NCBI RefSeq assembly: GCF_918797505.1
Contig: NC_092793.1
Coordinates: 3,358,366-3,422,365 of the forward strand
Origin: Bemisia tabaci
Taxonomy: Eukaryota; Arthropoda; Insecta; Hemiptera; Aleyrodidae
Length of the DNA: 64,000 nucleotides
Reading direction: 5' to 3'
Shown: piece after piece, positions 11,301 through 40,041 of the stretch
Layout of the letters: each line of letters opens with the position of its first letter
How positions within the stretch are numbered: position 1 is the stretch's first letter
The notes under the pieces: model-generated
Database searches by the model: none
The model's input: the letters and a program-made list of their open reading frames with translations, nothing else
Told to the model about the DNA's origin: nothing
Made by a program: the position numbers and the translations under genes

Positions 11301-14300
11301 CTTGAGGATACAAGTACTGCAATCTACTCAGAAAGTGGAAGTGAGTTGCAATGAAAGTGTGAACTGTTGAATGGATGAACACCTCGCTCGTGGCCCAGGC
11401 GATGGCTGTCCCCTCATCAGTGGCTGTTCCCCGGCAGAATTCATCAATGATCACTAAACTGTTCTTGGTTGCTGAGTGCAAAATGTGAACCATTTCTTTG
11501 AGCTTGAAAATAAGAAACCATCGAAAAGTTACTTTTAGATGAAGTGAGCCAAACTTGATCAGCTTTTGAATAATTATTTTAAGCACTTATGGATTAGTTT
11601 TGAAACTTGCATCAGAAAGCCTTAATTTTGTACAATACAAAATTTCTCAGAAAGTAAGGTGAACCACCCTAGGAGACCTCACTACTTTCTCCATAGGTCT
11701 CATTCTGATTTCTCAATAGCCTCAGAAAGAAAGAAAGAGTTGGGAGTATGGTTTATCAAGACTCATTCTAAAAAAAATTTATCGTTGAAATTAATGACAA
11801 ACCGAGAAGATTCTTACAGGTCTACATTTTTCAAATATTTCCGGAGAGCAAACCCCCCCCCCCTCTTTTAAATACCCTTTTAAAACCCTTCCTCTGGTGT
11901 TGCAGTAGTTGTCTTATTATCCAACTTGCGCCTCTGTGTAGAGGAGCCTACCGACACAATCCTGAGATGTGTCCATCGAACTTAAACGGAAGGAAAAGAG
12001 TCTTTTCTCAGTATCTATCATCTGCAATAAAATGAGAGGGATAAAAGTGAAAATTATTAACAGACCTCCAACGTAAAATGAGAGACATTACATTCAATAC
12101 TATCATCAAAACTGATTCGAGAGAATAGATTGTCGATGAGCTTCACTTCAGCCTGTTCAGCAGGAACGTAGCATCCAATCTGGAAGATTAATTAAAATAA
12201 CAACAGATGAGCTGCATTGAAACACGCTTTGATATACAAGTGAGTCATTGAGTAGGATATTCATTTTAGAGTAAAGGTCACACCTGCTGAAATAAAAATT
12301 TCTAGAAAAGCTGTAGATTATTAACCATGCAATTCTTTTCAACTACAAAGGAGTGTACCTGGAATCAAGTTATATTCAAAGATTTCTCTTTTCAAAGATC
12401 CAAGTGACTATAATTTGATGAATCCTACTCAAGAGTTATGAAAATTGTGCAGAAAGGTGTTTGAAAGTAGTTTATGTTACGCTCTCACTCTGCTGTGCGA
12501 AGGGAAAACGCTGTATGAACATTCGAGAGTTGCCAAATTACCTTCGGAAAAATGTTTATTTTTGAGATGAGCTATGAATATTTGTTCTTGAAATTTTCAG
12601 AAACTTTAGGTGAAATTGCATACAAATTGTATAGAAAATGGGAAGAAAAATATTCACAAGCTTTCTCATGAATTCCTCATTTGCTAAAGGAAATTTGGCA
12701 AAGCCTGAAGGTCCATACGGCGCTTTTCCTAAGCACGGTAGTATAGAGGATGGATCTTTCGGCCAGTGTGACGGGTGTGCATCGGAAATGAAGAACAAAT
12801 GTAACTGCTTACGGAGTCTGCTCCTGCTGCATAGGGCTAATTTTTCAAACCCACAGGCTAAAAATTGCCACTTAGTATTTTTAATTGCATATCATTATTC
12901 AATTTAATTAAAGAAGTATGAGAAGAAAAGACTGCAACTACGTGTCAGATCGTGTGATACCAAGGGGGCTCAAAAATCGTCAGTCAATAGTCTTAAGGCT
13001 GCTTGATCTCTCAACCTCCCCTAGCCTCATTTTTGTAATTTCATTGGGCTAATCTGGAGGTATCAATTGGTTTCCCGAGAATGCATGTTATACTTCCATG
13101 CTGTGTGAGTTCTCACATGAACACAAGCAGAAATTGACTCCAGTTTAGCAAATCGTTTCCAAGTTATCTGACTAAATTTTGTTTTATCATACTCATTACA
13201 ACCACTGTATTTTTTCCTGTTCTGGCACAAACTCAACACTTCTTACCTGAGCCATAATTTGAATCAGAGCGATCTGCTTTATGTAGGCGCTTTTGCCTCC
13301 CATGTTCGGTCCAGTGATAAGATGATAATTCTTCAAATCCGTAGCAATCTGAAAAAAGTAATCATAATTCATTTCAGTATTCAAATCGTTTTTTATTTTT
13401 CACATTATTACAACTAATAGCCATCTGATTTAAGAGAAGATTGTCTATTATAGTTTTATACATTTTTATTACTGTGCTCTCATTAATAAAAAGTTCTTTG
13501 AAATGCTGATGAGCTTTTCGCCCATATTTTCCTTCAAATCGAGCCGCTTTGGGCTATGAGAACAAGAATTAAGTCGATTGTATCATCGTACAGTTTTTGA
13601 AGGGCTAAAGTACTCACAACATCGTTTCCAACGGGAACGGATGAGTTGGTGAAGTCTAAAATGGGATGTCGTGCTGATTTCAAGACCAATTTGGATCCAA
13701 AATTAGGTCGAACATATCCGTTGGTAGAGCTCACCCGAGACAGTGATACGATCATGTCAAGTTCAGCTATGCTATCGCAAATGTTGTACAAGCAGCCAGT
13801 GTTCTCTCTTATCTTTTGAAGTAATGTCTGCAACACTCTAACACAAATTCAACAGTCTTGACTGAAGTTTAACCTTCTATTAACACTGTCTTATTCAATG
13901 TTTGAGGACAAAATGAGTATTTTGACGTAGTCTTTTAATTTGAGAGACAAAATATTTTCTTAATGAATACAGACCTCGCACTGGAAACAGTTGAAGCTTC
14001 TTTTTTGAACCCAATCTTCTGCTGCTGAATAAATGTGACAGTCAGGCTAAAGGTAGAAAGTCAAATTGTGCAGTACAGGGAAACACCGGTTTGGAGTTAA
14101 AATTATTGATTTTCAGTTCTCAATGCTAAATACTTTCCTATACTCTCTAGAACAGTGGGTCAAAGTTTCAAGCTATTATATGTACTATTGTAATACTGCA
14201 CTATGATATAAGTGTTTGAAAAGCTGGCAACAGCAGCACTGGTAAACTTCGTCTGTGTTTTTCTCAAATGTACAGTTGATCGCTCTCTAACTTTCATTTG

Positions 14301-17300
14301 CTGTTAAAGGGTCAGCTGTTGGAATTTAGATAAAAATTTTTAGGAGCAGCCCCAGACAATGGTAACAATAGAAAAAACAAGGAGGAAAAACGGGAAACAA
14401 GGCAAAAAACACAATTAATAAAAACCGAGACGTTTCGGCTCAGTTTTGAGTCGTTGTTATCTCACTCCATTTTGCATGACCATTAAAAATTAATTTAGAA
14501 TAAATAAGTGAATTGAGTGTTGTTCCGTACGCATTGCTCATAAGCTGAACCTCCTGAAGAGCTTGCTTTATACGTTCGTTCTGGAAAATCAATTCTGCAG
14601 TAGTCATTGTAACAACGTTCTTTGTCCTTTGAGCTTGTATAAAGACATCAGGCAAGTTCTTGATGCTGAAATCAGGCCGACCTGAAATTTTCAGTGTGAT
14701 GTGGAATCCTTTGGAGCTTGTATTGTGGCTTTTGAGGGGTAATTCATATTGCTCGGCAAGATCCATCACTTTCATCTGAAATTCTGCGACCAGCTCCGAA
14801 TATGTGTACCTCGCTACGTCCAACAGGCCGTTCACATCTGCCTTGATTGCGAAGCACCGCTGAAATGTTAACATTGTTTACAATGTTTGCAAATGTTTAC
14901 ATCTGTTTTACAATGTTTTATAATAATATGAAGTAGATCTCATGCAGAGCTATGTTCTAAGCGTACTAAAAAATTTGAACTTATGAATACTTTGTACCAT
15001 TTTTAAGTGAGTTTCCTGCTTTCATTCTCCCCTAGTAGCAACAACTGTTAAAAAATCTTTTAAAAAACTCTTAAGTTTTGAAAAGACAACTGTCAAAAAA
15101 CTGTTAAAATTCTCCTTATAGGAAACTTTTTGTGCCATTTTTTAAGTAAAATTTACAAACGATAAAATTTAAGGAAAAAAAGTGTTAAAAAACTTTAAAT
15201 ATCAAGTGTAGTTATTTAATGCTAAAACTGTTTGAAAATATGTTAAAAAACTACCATGATATATTAAGAGTTTTTTTTTCAACATTTTTTTCTTAAACTT
15301 TACCTCTTGTAAATTTTACTTAAATAAATAGCCAAAGAGGGTTTCCCAGTACGAAATGTTCAATAGTTTCTTTAAGAGTTTTCGAAAAATGTTTTAAAAG
15401 GTCATTGCTACCAGGTTAAAATAAAATTTAAAAACTCACTAGTCAGAGAAAATTCGAAACTATCTGACGCGCGTTTCGACCCGTTGGATCATCATCAGGG
15501 GCGCGACTCTTTTAAAATAATTGATCGCTACCAGGGTTTATACCATTTTTAACTGAGTTTCCTGCTTTAATTCCCAGCTGATTTACAGTTTTAGAAGTGA
15601 GAGGGAATTTTTTCTTGGTTTGGCTGCAGCCAACGTTCATGGAGACTTACTTTCATTTTAATTTAGTCTGCTCAACTAAATGTAAGAACTGCAGCAAAAA
15701 GATTGTTACTTCAACTGGGATTGTAATCCTTAGGTGGGAAACTTCTCTGATCAAAACCATGCTTAATCTAATCTGGAAATTGAATTTTTAGCCTAACTAA
15801 AGTTGCTAGATGGTATCAAAGCGTGAGGTTTTTCCTTATTTACCTAGTCGAAAACACAGACACTGTGTACTTTTAGTGTAGAGCATATGAATAGAAATAA
15901 GAAATCCCAGGCGAGCACTTGTGATTTTATTCCTTATTCTTCTAAATGAAGCGATAGCAAGTAATTTTATTGACATCAATTGAAAAGTGTCTTTTGGTAC
16001 CTGTCCAACATGCTTTTTACGTATCAAAGTTTTTAATTCATGTTATACCTGGAATTGAGCTGCAGCATAGCCCGTAACTCGTGTGGTGTCTTTGTCCAGT
16101 ATTTTATCAATCTCATTTGCAAGATCTTTGAAGCGTGGATCGGTCAAAGTTTTTGTCATTTTCTCAAAATATTTGGTCTCAGTTGTTTGTAGGATTTGGT
16201 ACAAACTTGGAATAACATCAAGAACTGTTTTTAGCAAGATCACGTAATTGATCATAACTACAGAACTGTCATCAATTTTTCGGTTAGCAGGAACAAAGCA
16301 AATTTTCAGAAGGGCATCAATATCAGGGATTTTCGCCAGAGTGCCCTGCAGGAAACAATAAAAAAAAATTTAAATGGATGTTCTCAAAGTCGCACTAATG
16401 ACTTGTGTCAATTCCTTCTATATGTGACCCTTAAGATCATTATATGAACTGGTGAAGCATTGCTAAAACTTTAAAAAAAAAACCCAGTTCTTGACAGTAA
16501 CATGTTCAGACTTTTATGGATAAGAGCCAGTCATTAATTTTCCTTAATTATCGTAGGCATACTTTTTTTTTCCTACAGTGACATAGATGTTCTCTAAAAT
16601 TTCATGAAAGAACTTGGATCCTTTGTTTCAATTATTTCTAAAAAAATAAAAAGTACAGGAAAAGTTTGAAGCATCAAAATGAAACTACATATGTTGGTAT
16701 CTGATATTGCTGTCAGTAACCTAGTTAGCTGTAAACACAATGTTTTCTTCTTTTTCTAATCATACTTTAATTATAGATCAAAACTATTCTATCATTACTT
16801 TTTTTTGTTATCTATACCAGCAAGAGGAATGCCTATTCAAACAATGTCTAGTTCAATCACTTTTTAATAATTTTATTGAAGAAAATAGGAAGAGTAAGCA
16901 GCCAGAATGCATTTTCAAGCAAATTTTTTGGAGTGATGATTTGACAGAAGCAAGGAAGAAAGTATGAAAGAATTCAAACAAGAGTCAATAATTACCTGAA
17001 TGCTCTTACGTAATTCTATGTTATTTATCAACTCTGTAACACAATCAAGCCGATGATTTAAATCTTCTTCTATGAAGGATGGCTGCAAAATCGCGGATCG
17101 CAATCGCCTCTTTCCGCCAAAAGTGTAGCAGCGATTCAATATTCCGAACAAGCTTCGAGCCTCACATTTGTTCGATTGAGAGAGAAGGAGTTCCAAGTTG
17201 TCCATGGTGTCAAAGTCAATCATCATTTTTTCGCCAGCTGCTTGATATTCCATTGGCACTGATTGGGAGGCGAGTGTTACATTCTCTACATACTCAACGT

Positions 17301-20300
17301 ACTTAACCAAAGCAGCTGCTGCCGCAAGTGTGAAGTACTTTCGCACTACAAGGAGTTCAATCGATGAACATTCAGGCAAATGTAATGATTTTACTGAGTT
17401 CATGCCCTCCTGGTCATTGTAAAATCTCCTGTGCACCGATTTTTGATCCACCCCTGGCAACTTCTTCTGGATCCGTTGGAGAAGTTTTGAGTTCTTTTGA
17501 TTTTCAACAATTGTGTTGGGGAAAAGGAGCTGAAATTGTGAAGCATTCGTCAATCGTAAAAGTGTATATGACCTCAAGTTCCATGCATTATTATGGCTTC
17601 ATGCGATTTTCTTATCATCGATGTAAATTGCAATATAGCTACATCAATTCATGCAACACTATTAGTCCTACTGCTGGCAGCAGGTCTTGGGGCCAATAGT
17701 TTTGCCAAAATTATCTTTTCTTTCCTCTTTCTATTAAAAAAGATCAGGAAACATAGGAGAAAAAACGAACTGGTAGAGGGCAATTCAGAAGCATATATCG
17801 GCCTTTATACTTGACAGGTATTTTCAATTATTTTCTTTAAGTCACTGGCCAAGGTGCAAAACCGTGTATCTCCATTTGTGATGTTGCAGACATCCTGTCA
17901 TACTTAATTTTTCATTTGGAAAGTTAGTCAACTTAATTTCTTGAGAACTCTCATATGATTTTTCATCTGTGTTCGCAGAGTAACATACTGTATAATTTTC
18001 GAGCTGTAAAATCGGATTGTTTCTCTATGGAAAAATAAAATAGAGGCGGATATTTTGAAACATCGCAATGAAGATACATAGTTTCTGACTTTGACCATGT
18101 ATGACTGTCAACGGGAGAAATGACCTTATTTTCAGTAGAACTATCTCAGAGGAGTCAGGATTGGTCGAAGTATTAGATTGTGATATTTCATTGGACCTTT
18201 CAGGCTCTCAAATGTCCTCAAGAATAAGTTGTGAGTGGTCCGATTCATTTTGAATTATCAGAGGCTTAAATTTGCTTCATAATCTCGCAATTTTGTTACT
18301 TAAATACGGCGAATCCAAATTTGGAATGGCTTTTCCTTGAAACTACTCATATTTTTAACTGGTTCTTTCAAACAGCTGCAATTTGTTGTTTGAAAATGTT
18401 CCTAAAACATTCCCTTGTGTTCTAATGTCTATGACTTTTTTTTCTTTTTGTGTCGCACTGCAATTTCAGGACGTTATTATGGATTGTAAAATCCATCCCT
18501 TTTCCCATGGATGGTCGTAATGGTTTAAAAGTCTATGATTTTTCCTAAGTGTTGAAAATTTTAACATTTTTTCTTGGAATAAATTATATTGAGCCACAAA
18601 AGTTGCAATCTACAGGATTGAAAATCGGCTGAATCAGGCTGCCTTAATACTATTCCGGCTTCACCTTTATTTTTTGTCCGTTAGAACATGGAAGATAAAA
18701 ATTTCAAGCTTCAAGAAAAGTTAAAAGTAAAAACTTACAATGGCAGGGTTGAGAACATTTAGTTTTGCTATCGTGTTGGTATAATTATGAGTGTCACTGA
18801 GCTGGCACAAGATCAAACATGGACGATGTACATCCATAGCAGCAAGACCAACCTCACCACAAGCATTTCCTCTTCCTTCTGTGATAGCTAATTTTGGAAG
18901 AAAATGTGACATGAAAGGTAGATCTGAGTTTATAAAAAAAACTCTAAGTGATGGAAAAAAGCGAAAACAAATATTTATTTGCGCATGATTAACAATAGAA
19001 TTAGAGCAATATTATAAGTAAAAAACACCGAGAATATTCAAACGACCTTACATTCATATCTACTAATATTCTTATTGAGCTTTCTGTTAAATACATCCTG
19101 TTTCACCAAATCAAAAAAGGTTACTTTGACTCACCGATAATAACACGAGATTGATTCGAAGTAGAAGTTGTTGCTGAGCTAGACGATCTTTTTGATACAC
19201 TTGTGGTTCTCTCTGTTCCTCGCTTTTGAGATGACTGTGAGGAACAAGTCCAACTGTTCACGTTTCTAGTACTCCTAAAAATTTAAAAATTCCACTTTCA
19301 TTCATTTCATCAGTCTCTAAATGTACATAATTTAATTCAAAGGGAAAAAAGTAGACTAGACTTCTTCAGGAACATTGACTAAGAAAAAAGTTATTTCCAG
19401 AAGCTAATAGAACTTAAAAACTTCAGAAAGGGGATAGCTCTAAAAAAAAAAAAAAAACTTTTATAATATCTACTCATAGAGTAGGGCAGCTCTGTTATTC
19501 TTTTTCATGTGAAAGTGTTACCTTTGCATGAATATGAGTTTTTTGTCATGTTATTTTAGTCCATCTCATAAAAAATATTACTTTATTCTCATTTCTGTAT
19601 TTTGCATATTTTGCTGTTTATTTAACTTTTTTCACTTTTAAATTTTACATAAATTTTACTTAAAATAAAAAGGGTCTCCCAATTAGTAAACATTTCAGTA
19701 TTTTACAAGTCCACATTTACTTGTGTAAGGTGATTCGTCAAGCTCAAGTGACGTGGTCAAACTGGTATGCGATGTATGGCATATCAATTAGGTCCAAATT
19801 CTCGGCAGATTTTAAATTTTTAGCAAAAAAAAGGACAATAGCCCCTGTGCATGAGCCTAAAGAATCATTCTAAACCCAAAAATCGGCAAAAATAAGAGAA
19901 ATGAAAGCAGAATAGTGTTCGGAAAAAACCTCCAATTCGATACAGAAATCGATAGTTGAATTGAATGCAAGGTTTTTTCCCAACACACTATTCTGCTTTC
20001 ATTTCTCTGAAATTCGCCGATTTTTGGGTTTAATATGATTCTTTAAGCTCATGCGCAGGAGCTATCGTCCTTTTCTACTAAAAATTCAAAATCTGCTATT
20101 TTATACCTAATCAATGCAATATATCGCATGCCAGTTTGACCTTGTCACTTGAGCTTGACAGAATACCTCAATACTACAAGGGCTTACATTAAAAAGTAGG
20201 TAGAAAATTACAGAAGATCTCAAAACAAATAATTAACATTGTCCATTAAATTTAGATATTGTTGTCATAAGAAATTTTGTTATCATAACGTTAGGCAATG

Positions 20301-21693
20301 CACTTTGATCCATTTACTTCAAAGTAGCTGCTTTGACCAGAAACAAATATTACTCTTGCCGTTTAGGACAGAGGAATTATATGTCCATCATTTATAAAGT
20401 ATAAAAGCTTCAAGGTCTTTTTTTGTACTTCTTTTTATTAATGTGAAAAGAAAAATATATTAACCGAGAGGAAATTGGTGTTCTTGAAGAAGATGATGTA
20501 GGCTTTGTCGCGGTCGTCAAAGACTGATATTCTGGTCTATACGACTGTGACGATGAAGAGGGACTATTCGAGCTGATGCTGCGCTGAAAGTTTACTCCTT
20601 TTGATGATTCACTTGACCTTGTTTCTGTTGAAATTGCTGATTGTACACCAGTTCGATTAACCATTGGAGATTCATACTTAATATTGGGTGGAATCGGCTG
20701 GTATGATGAGAGTGATAAACTTGGTTTCTTAGAAGCAGCAAAATGCTTAAGGAATTCTGTTGGTTTTGCGAACACTAGATGAATGTTAAACAAAAAAAAA
20801 TTATGAAATCAGTTGAAAGAAATATAATCAATTGACACCTGACTATAGGATGTTTCTTTCCTCTTCTATATGGCTTGCTCCATGTTTTGATCCTGAGTCA
20901 ACAGGAACTGCAACCACACATAGAGAGTCCCTGCACGGTTTCCAATTTGCAGTCTGTCCTCCAACTCAATATTCTGATGCTCTCATCTTAAAGGTGGCAT
21001 AATCTCTGTTTTAGATTGGTAAGTATACCTGATTTTCATATGGTTACCCTACTCATGCATCATTCAGCTTGATTCAGCATGCTTTCAGGCTACACCTGGT
21101 TTTTACATGATTAGAGTCTGCGCCAAATAAGTTTACACACCACCAGACTGCGACTGAAGATCCGCCATCCTGTTTCTTGCATCCACTTCTAATGCTAAGT
21201 AAATTGACGTTGGAACATCTTCTATCGCAATCTAAAAGTGTGTAAACTTACTTATAGCCTGGACTCCACCATCGGAGCAAATTAAAGCATTATCTGAAGT
21301 TTTAAAAGTTAAAGAAACCTCCGTCCCAGCTTATTTGCTGATTTTTTCGTAATCGCAATTAAGTAAGAAAAATAGGTGCTAATAAGAGCAGATTAATGAC
21401 GGCTCTGCTCTAAACCTTTGATGTAGGTAGATACATACCTAACATGAATAAAACCCCAGGCAAAGAGACATCCTTCCTAAAATCACTAAACATTTACAAG
21501 TTTAGTCCTTCATCAACTTTCTGCCCAAGGGTTTCCTGAAGTTGAACTGAATTCATACACGTATCAAAATTAATTCAGTTAAACTGATTTAAATTAGTAA
21601 GCTTTCATTATACTCACCCGGATTCACCACAGGATGCATCAGCTTTCGATCTTCTTGTTTTGAATTATTCTTGTTATTATTCACCTGATTCAT
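8360..21693 (-). CDS. MSH4: MSH4, meiotic MutS homologue with long C-terminal extension (13 coding exons)
   Basis: MSH4 pairs with MSH5 in the MutSgamma clamp that stabilises meiotic recombination intermediates and promotes crossovers. Exons in transcript order: 21693-21618, 20774-20465, 19274-19135, 18887-18739, 17529-16996, 16345-16049, 14859-14531, 13837-13618, 13348-13247, 12179-12066, 11502-11294, 11039-10847, 9751-8360. The sum is 4065 nt (1354 aa) with all phases matching. Residues 1-172 or so are Ser/Thr-rich. The connector (ITEGRG) and lever/clamp domains follow. Walker A GPNMGGKS is residues 698-705 and Walker B DEFCRGT about 777-783. The core aligns with vertebrate MSH4 along its length (e.g. 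FGVLN-like FGILN, YVRP, CLYNICD, YVPAEQ, ENYGLK). The exon 7 donor (GTACGG) is weak but is the one that preserves frame and homology. The C-terminal tail from about residue 935 is unlike known MSH4. An upstream AG at 21700 suggests a 5'UTR intron. Confidence 0.93.
8657..8746 (-). repeat. 18-bp tandem repeat encoding five SMxTE hexapeptides in the MSH4 tail
   Basis: Five in-frame 18-bp units encode, in order, [24 protein letters not shown] and DSMCAE (residues about 1227-1256 of the predicted MSH4). The units differ by one to a few bases and keep the reading frame, so this is a coding minisatellite rather than intronic filler. Confidence 0.85.
9927..10450. mobile_element. Fold-back element, family B (TAGACAAGG termini), in an MSH4 intron
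   Basis: Starts TTAGACAAGGTATGAATTTA and ends TAAATTTGCACCTTGTCGA. The arms also carry ACGATTTGCG and CGTGTTCTA-type words. The same family as 31185-31719 but more diverged. Confidence 0.6.
12500..12733. mobile_element. Fold-back MITE in an MSH4 intron
   Basis: Left arm GGGAAAACGCTGTATGAAC, then GAGTTGCCAAATTACCTT. The right arm is its complement, AAGGAAATTTGGCAAAGCC then GTCCATACGGCGCTTTTCC. Pairing is imperfect, so the copy is old. Confidence 0.55.
17862..18087. mobile_element. Diverged copy of MITE family A in an MSH4 intron
   Basis: Shares ordered words with 51213-51475 (GATGTTGCAGACATCCTGTC near one end, ATAGAGGCGGATATTTTGA and ACATCGCAA near the other), but its termini are eroded. Confidence 0.45.
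19729..20168. mobile_element. Long fold-back element in MSH4 intron 2
   Basis: Nearly the whole 440 bp folds on itself. GTCAAGCTCAAGTGACGTGG pairs with GTCACTTGAGCTTGAC, CTAAACCCAAAAATCGGC with GCCGATTTTTGGGTTTAA, and AATGAAAGCAGAATAGTGTT with AACACACTATTCTGCTTTCA. No coding capacity. Confidence 0.75.
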
Positions 21694-22433
21694 TTTCCAC
21701 CTAAAATTACTCAGAAATCAGTTCCAAAAATAATCGAAGCTAAATAAAATTGTTTGAGTAACAACAATGCTCTGGAAATGAAGATCACAGTCTTGACATT
21801 CGCGAGAATTTCCGCGTGATCAGTACCTCCTCTATCACTATCAGTTCCGACGAATGCACGAGCGGATATCCGTTTTTTTCGGCGGATATCCGGCGCATTG
21901 CACAGACCAATCAACGTCCACTGACTTTACAACGTTGCCGCTCTGCAGTTTCTTCAGTCCGGATCTTCCGGACCTACAGATTTCAATGAGAGATACTCGA
22001 GAATTCGAGATAAGTATGAAACGTTGATAATCATTCGCCTTGGATTTATTTCCAAGTAGAATTTTATTTGCAAAATGTGGTAAAATTCTGATCGCGACCA
22101 TGCTGCGAGGTGCGAACAAGTTGAAAATATTGCGTCAATGCAGTGTGTGAACTTGGCAACATCAGCAGGTAACAAACAATAATAAAAAACAGCTGTTCTA
22201 TCTAGCTGTTGCCTGAAGTACAGTGTTTGTTGGTTTGGTACAACAACTATTAGTTTTCAGAGTATATATTTTCATAATTTTATGAATATGAGTATCTCAT
22301 GTGATACTCATCCTGAGTTTCTCATCATTTCTAATGTTTGTTTCCTTAACATTCCACAATTCAATTAATGAATTGTGTCCCTTATCAACGAAGCAACTGT
22401 TAGTCTATACGTCCGTGCTGAGAGCTCATCAAA
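21694..22433. promoter_or_regulatory. Shared 5' region between MSH4 (-) and NSMAF (+)
   Basis: Only about 740 bp separate the two start codons, so both promoters must lie here or in upstream non-coding exons. A hairpin-like pair of GCGGATATCCG words is at about 21860-21895. An AG at about 21700 on the - strand points to a 5'UTR exon for MSH4. No TATA element can be assigned with confidence. Confidence 0.4.
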
Positions 22434-38155
<15,722 letters not shown>

Positions 38156-40041
38156 TTAATTTCATCTCAATAACCATTTGAGTAATTTTTTTTCCATATC
38201 TGTTTAAACAGACTATTCATTTATGCGGTCAAATTAATGAGTCCTGATTTGTTTCAAGTATCTGAGGATGTTAAGTGGTAGCCCAATAGTAGGAGGGAAA
38301 GAAATAACCCTTTTGTTGGTTTTTTTTATCTTTCAATTTGAGTTATTACGTGTCGAAACTCCTTAAACAGAACAATTTATCTTGTCTTAAGCAATGGGTC
38401 AGTTGAGTCCTTTTTCTTTTTGGTATGTGTCATTCAAAAGTTTTAAGTGATCGTAGTTTACTTTTTCAGAACGACAACTGGGAGAAAAATGCAAAAAATT
38501 AGGGTAGCGGAAAAAGGGGTTTGAACTGCGCGCCCTTTGATTTTTAATTTATGCGTCACAATGAGAAAGAACTTATAAGAAAGAATACACTGCGACATCG
38601 ACAAGTGTTATTGATCTGCAGAAAGTTAAGACTAGGTTGTGAGATTTTGACGAATTCAGCTGTCAGCTAAGGTATTTATCGGATTTCCTCATTGCTGCAT
38701 TCACCAAGATCCTTTCTTTCAAAATGTTTAAAGATTATTCAAACCCCAAAAAACTAACCTAACTTTGAATGAGATGTCAATAATGATTTGAATGGCAGCA
38801 TTAAAAGTAGTTAGTAAATAAGCAAGCAGCATCCTCCCCCTCCCTCCCTCATTTCTCTATCTGTAATGCGTAAATTTAAATTGTGATGGCGGTAATGAAT
38901 GGGACGCTTTTTTTTTATGATGAATTTTTGGTATGATTTTGTGTGTGATTTCACCATACACATCGTTTTTCTTTCGAAAACTCTGTAAATCAACTATATC
39001 CAGCCCAATCCCTCCCAAAGTCAACTGACTTATTTATACATAAACTTCATACGTAGTAGCATGGTTTAATTGTCAGTGCCGCCAAAAATAACTGTGTGAA
39101 CTCAATGGATACCCTTTGATGCTTGTGAGCATGTGGTTTTTTTTAAAAAAAACTGGACTGCATGGATTGAAGCTCATCAGGTGTCAATTTACCATTATAT
39201 GTTTTCTCGTCTAAGCTCAGTTGCACAGAAAAGTTGAGTATCTTATACAGTTCATTGCATTGTTTTCTCCCAAGTTGTTGTTTTGTAAACGAAACTTTTT
39301 CCAACTTTTTTGCTCATTTAGATTGGTTAATATCTCCAAGTGCGAGTAGGGGTTTTTGATATATCCCTAGCACCCGAGACTTGAATAGAATTACCCTTTG
39401 ATTTATTAAAACCTTTCGGTTATTGAAGTTATCACTGTAGCAGTCACTTACCTAAAAATTTTTTACACCAGCGTCCGGGCAAATGATAAAAGAATGAAAC
39501 AAAAAAACGTAAAGAATGTAAATATTTGAATAATGAAGTTTTAGAACTTTAGTCTCTTAGACTCTAAGTTTTTTTTGTTATTTTGAAAGAAGAAACCATT
39601 AATTTATCTCATATGAAAACTATTTAGAAATCATAGGTCAAGAACTGTAGACCCGACTCATGGAATTGGGCTGCATTTATACCATATTATGTCAGAAACT
39701 TGGGAGTTTTCTAAATATATACTGTTTTCAGATGGTAAATTATCCCTGGCGTAATGAAGTTCTTCCTAGTTCAAAGGATTTGTTAAATCCAACTCAAAAG
39801 AATTTAGATCTTAAAAAAAGGGAAATATTAGGCTGAAACTTCTTCATTTGCGGAGGAAATGGATTGATGATTTTTCCCCCTTTTCTCTCACCCCCTGTAA
39901 TTCCAATATCAGCCTATCATTCTGTGCAAATTTTTGCCTTCGTCCGAACCAAATTCACAAGCCTTGTAGATGTCTCTCCCTGCATACCCTTTAACTAAAA
40001 TAGAAAGGGTGATTCTCTGTCAATGATCCCTCACTCTCATG

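Noticed and set aside
21711..22175. Overlapping - strand frames upstream of MSH4
   Set aside because: They lie in the short shared 5' region, have no recognisable domain and are not needed: the MSH4 start at 21693 already splices in phase.
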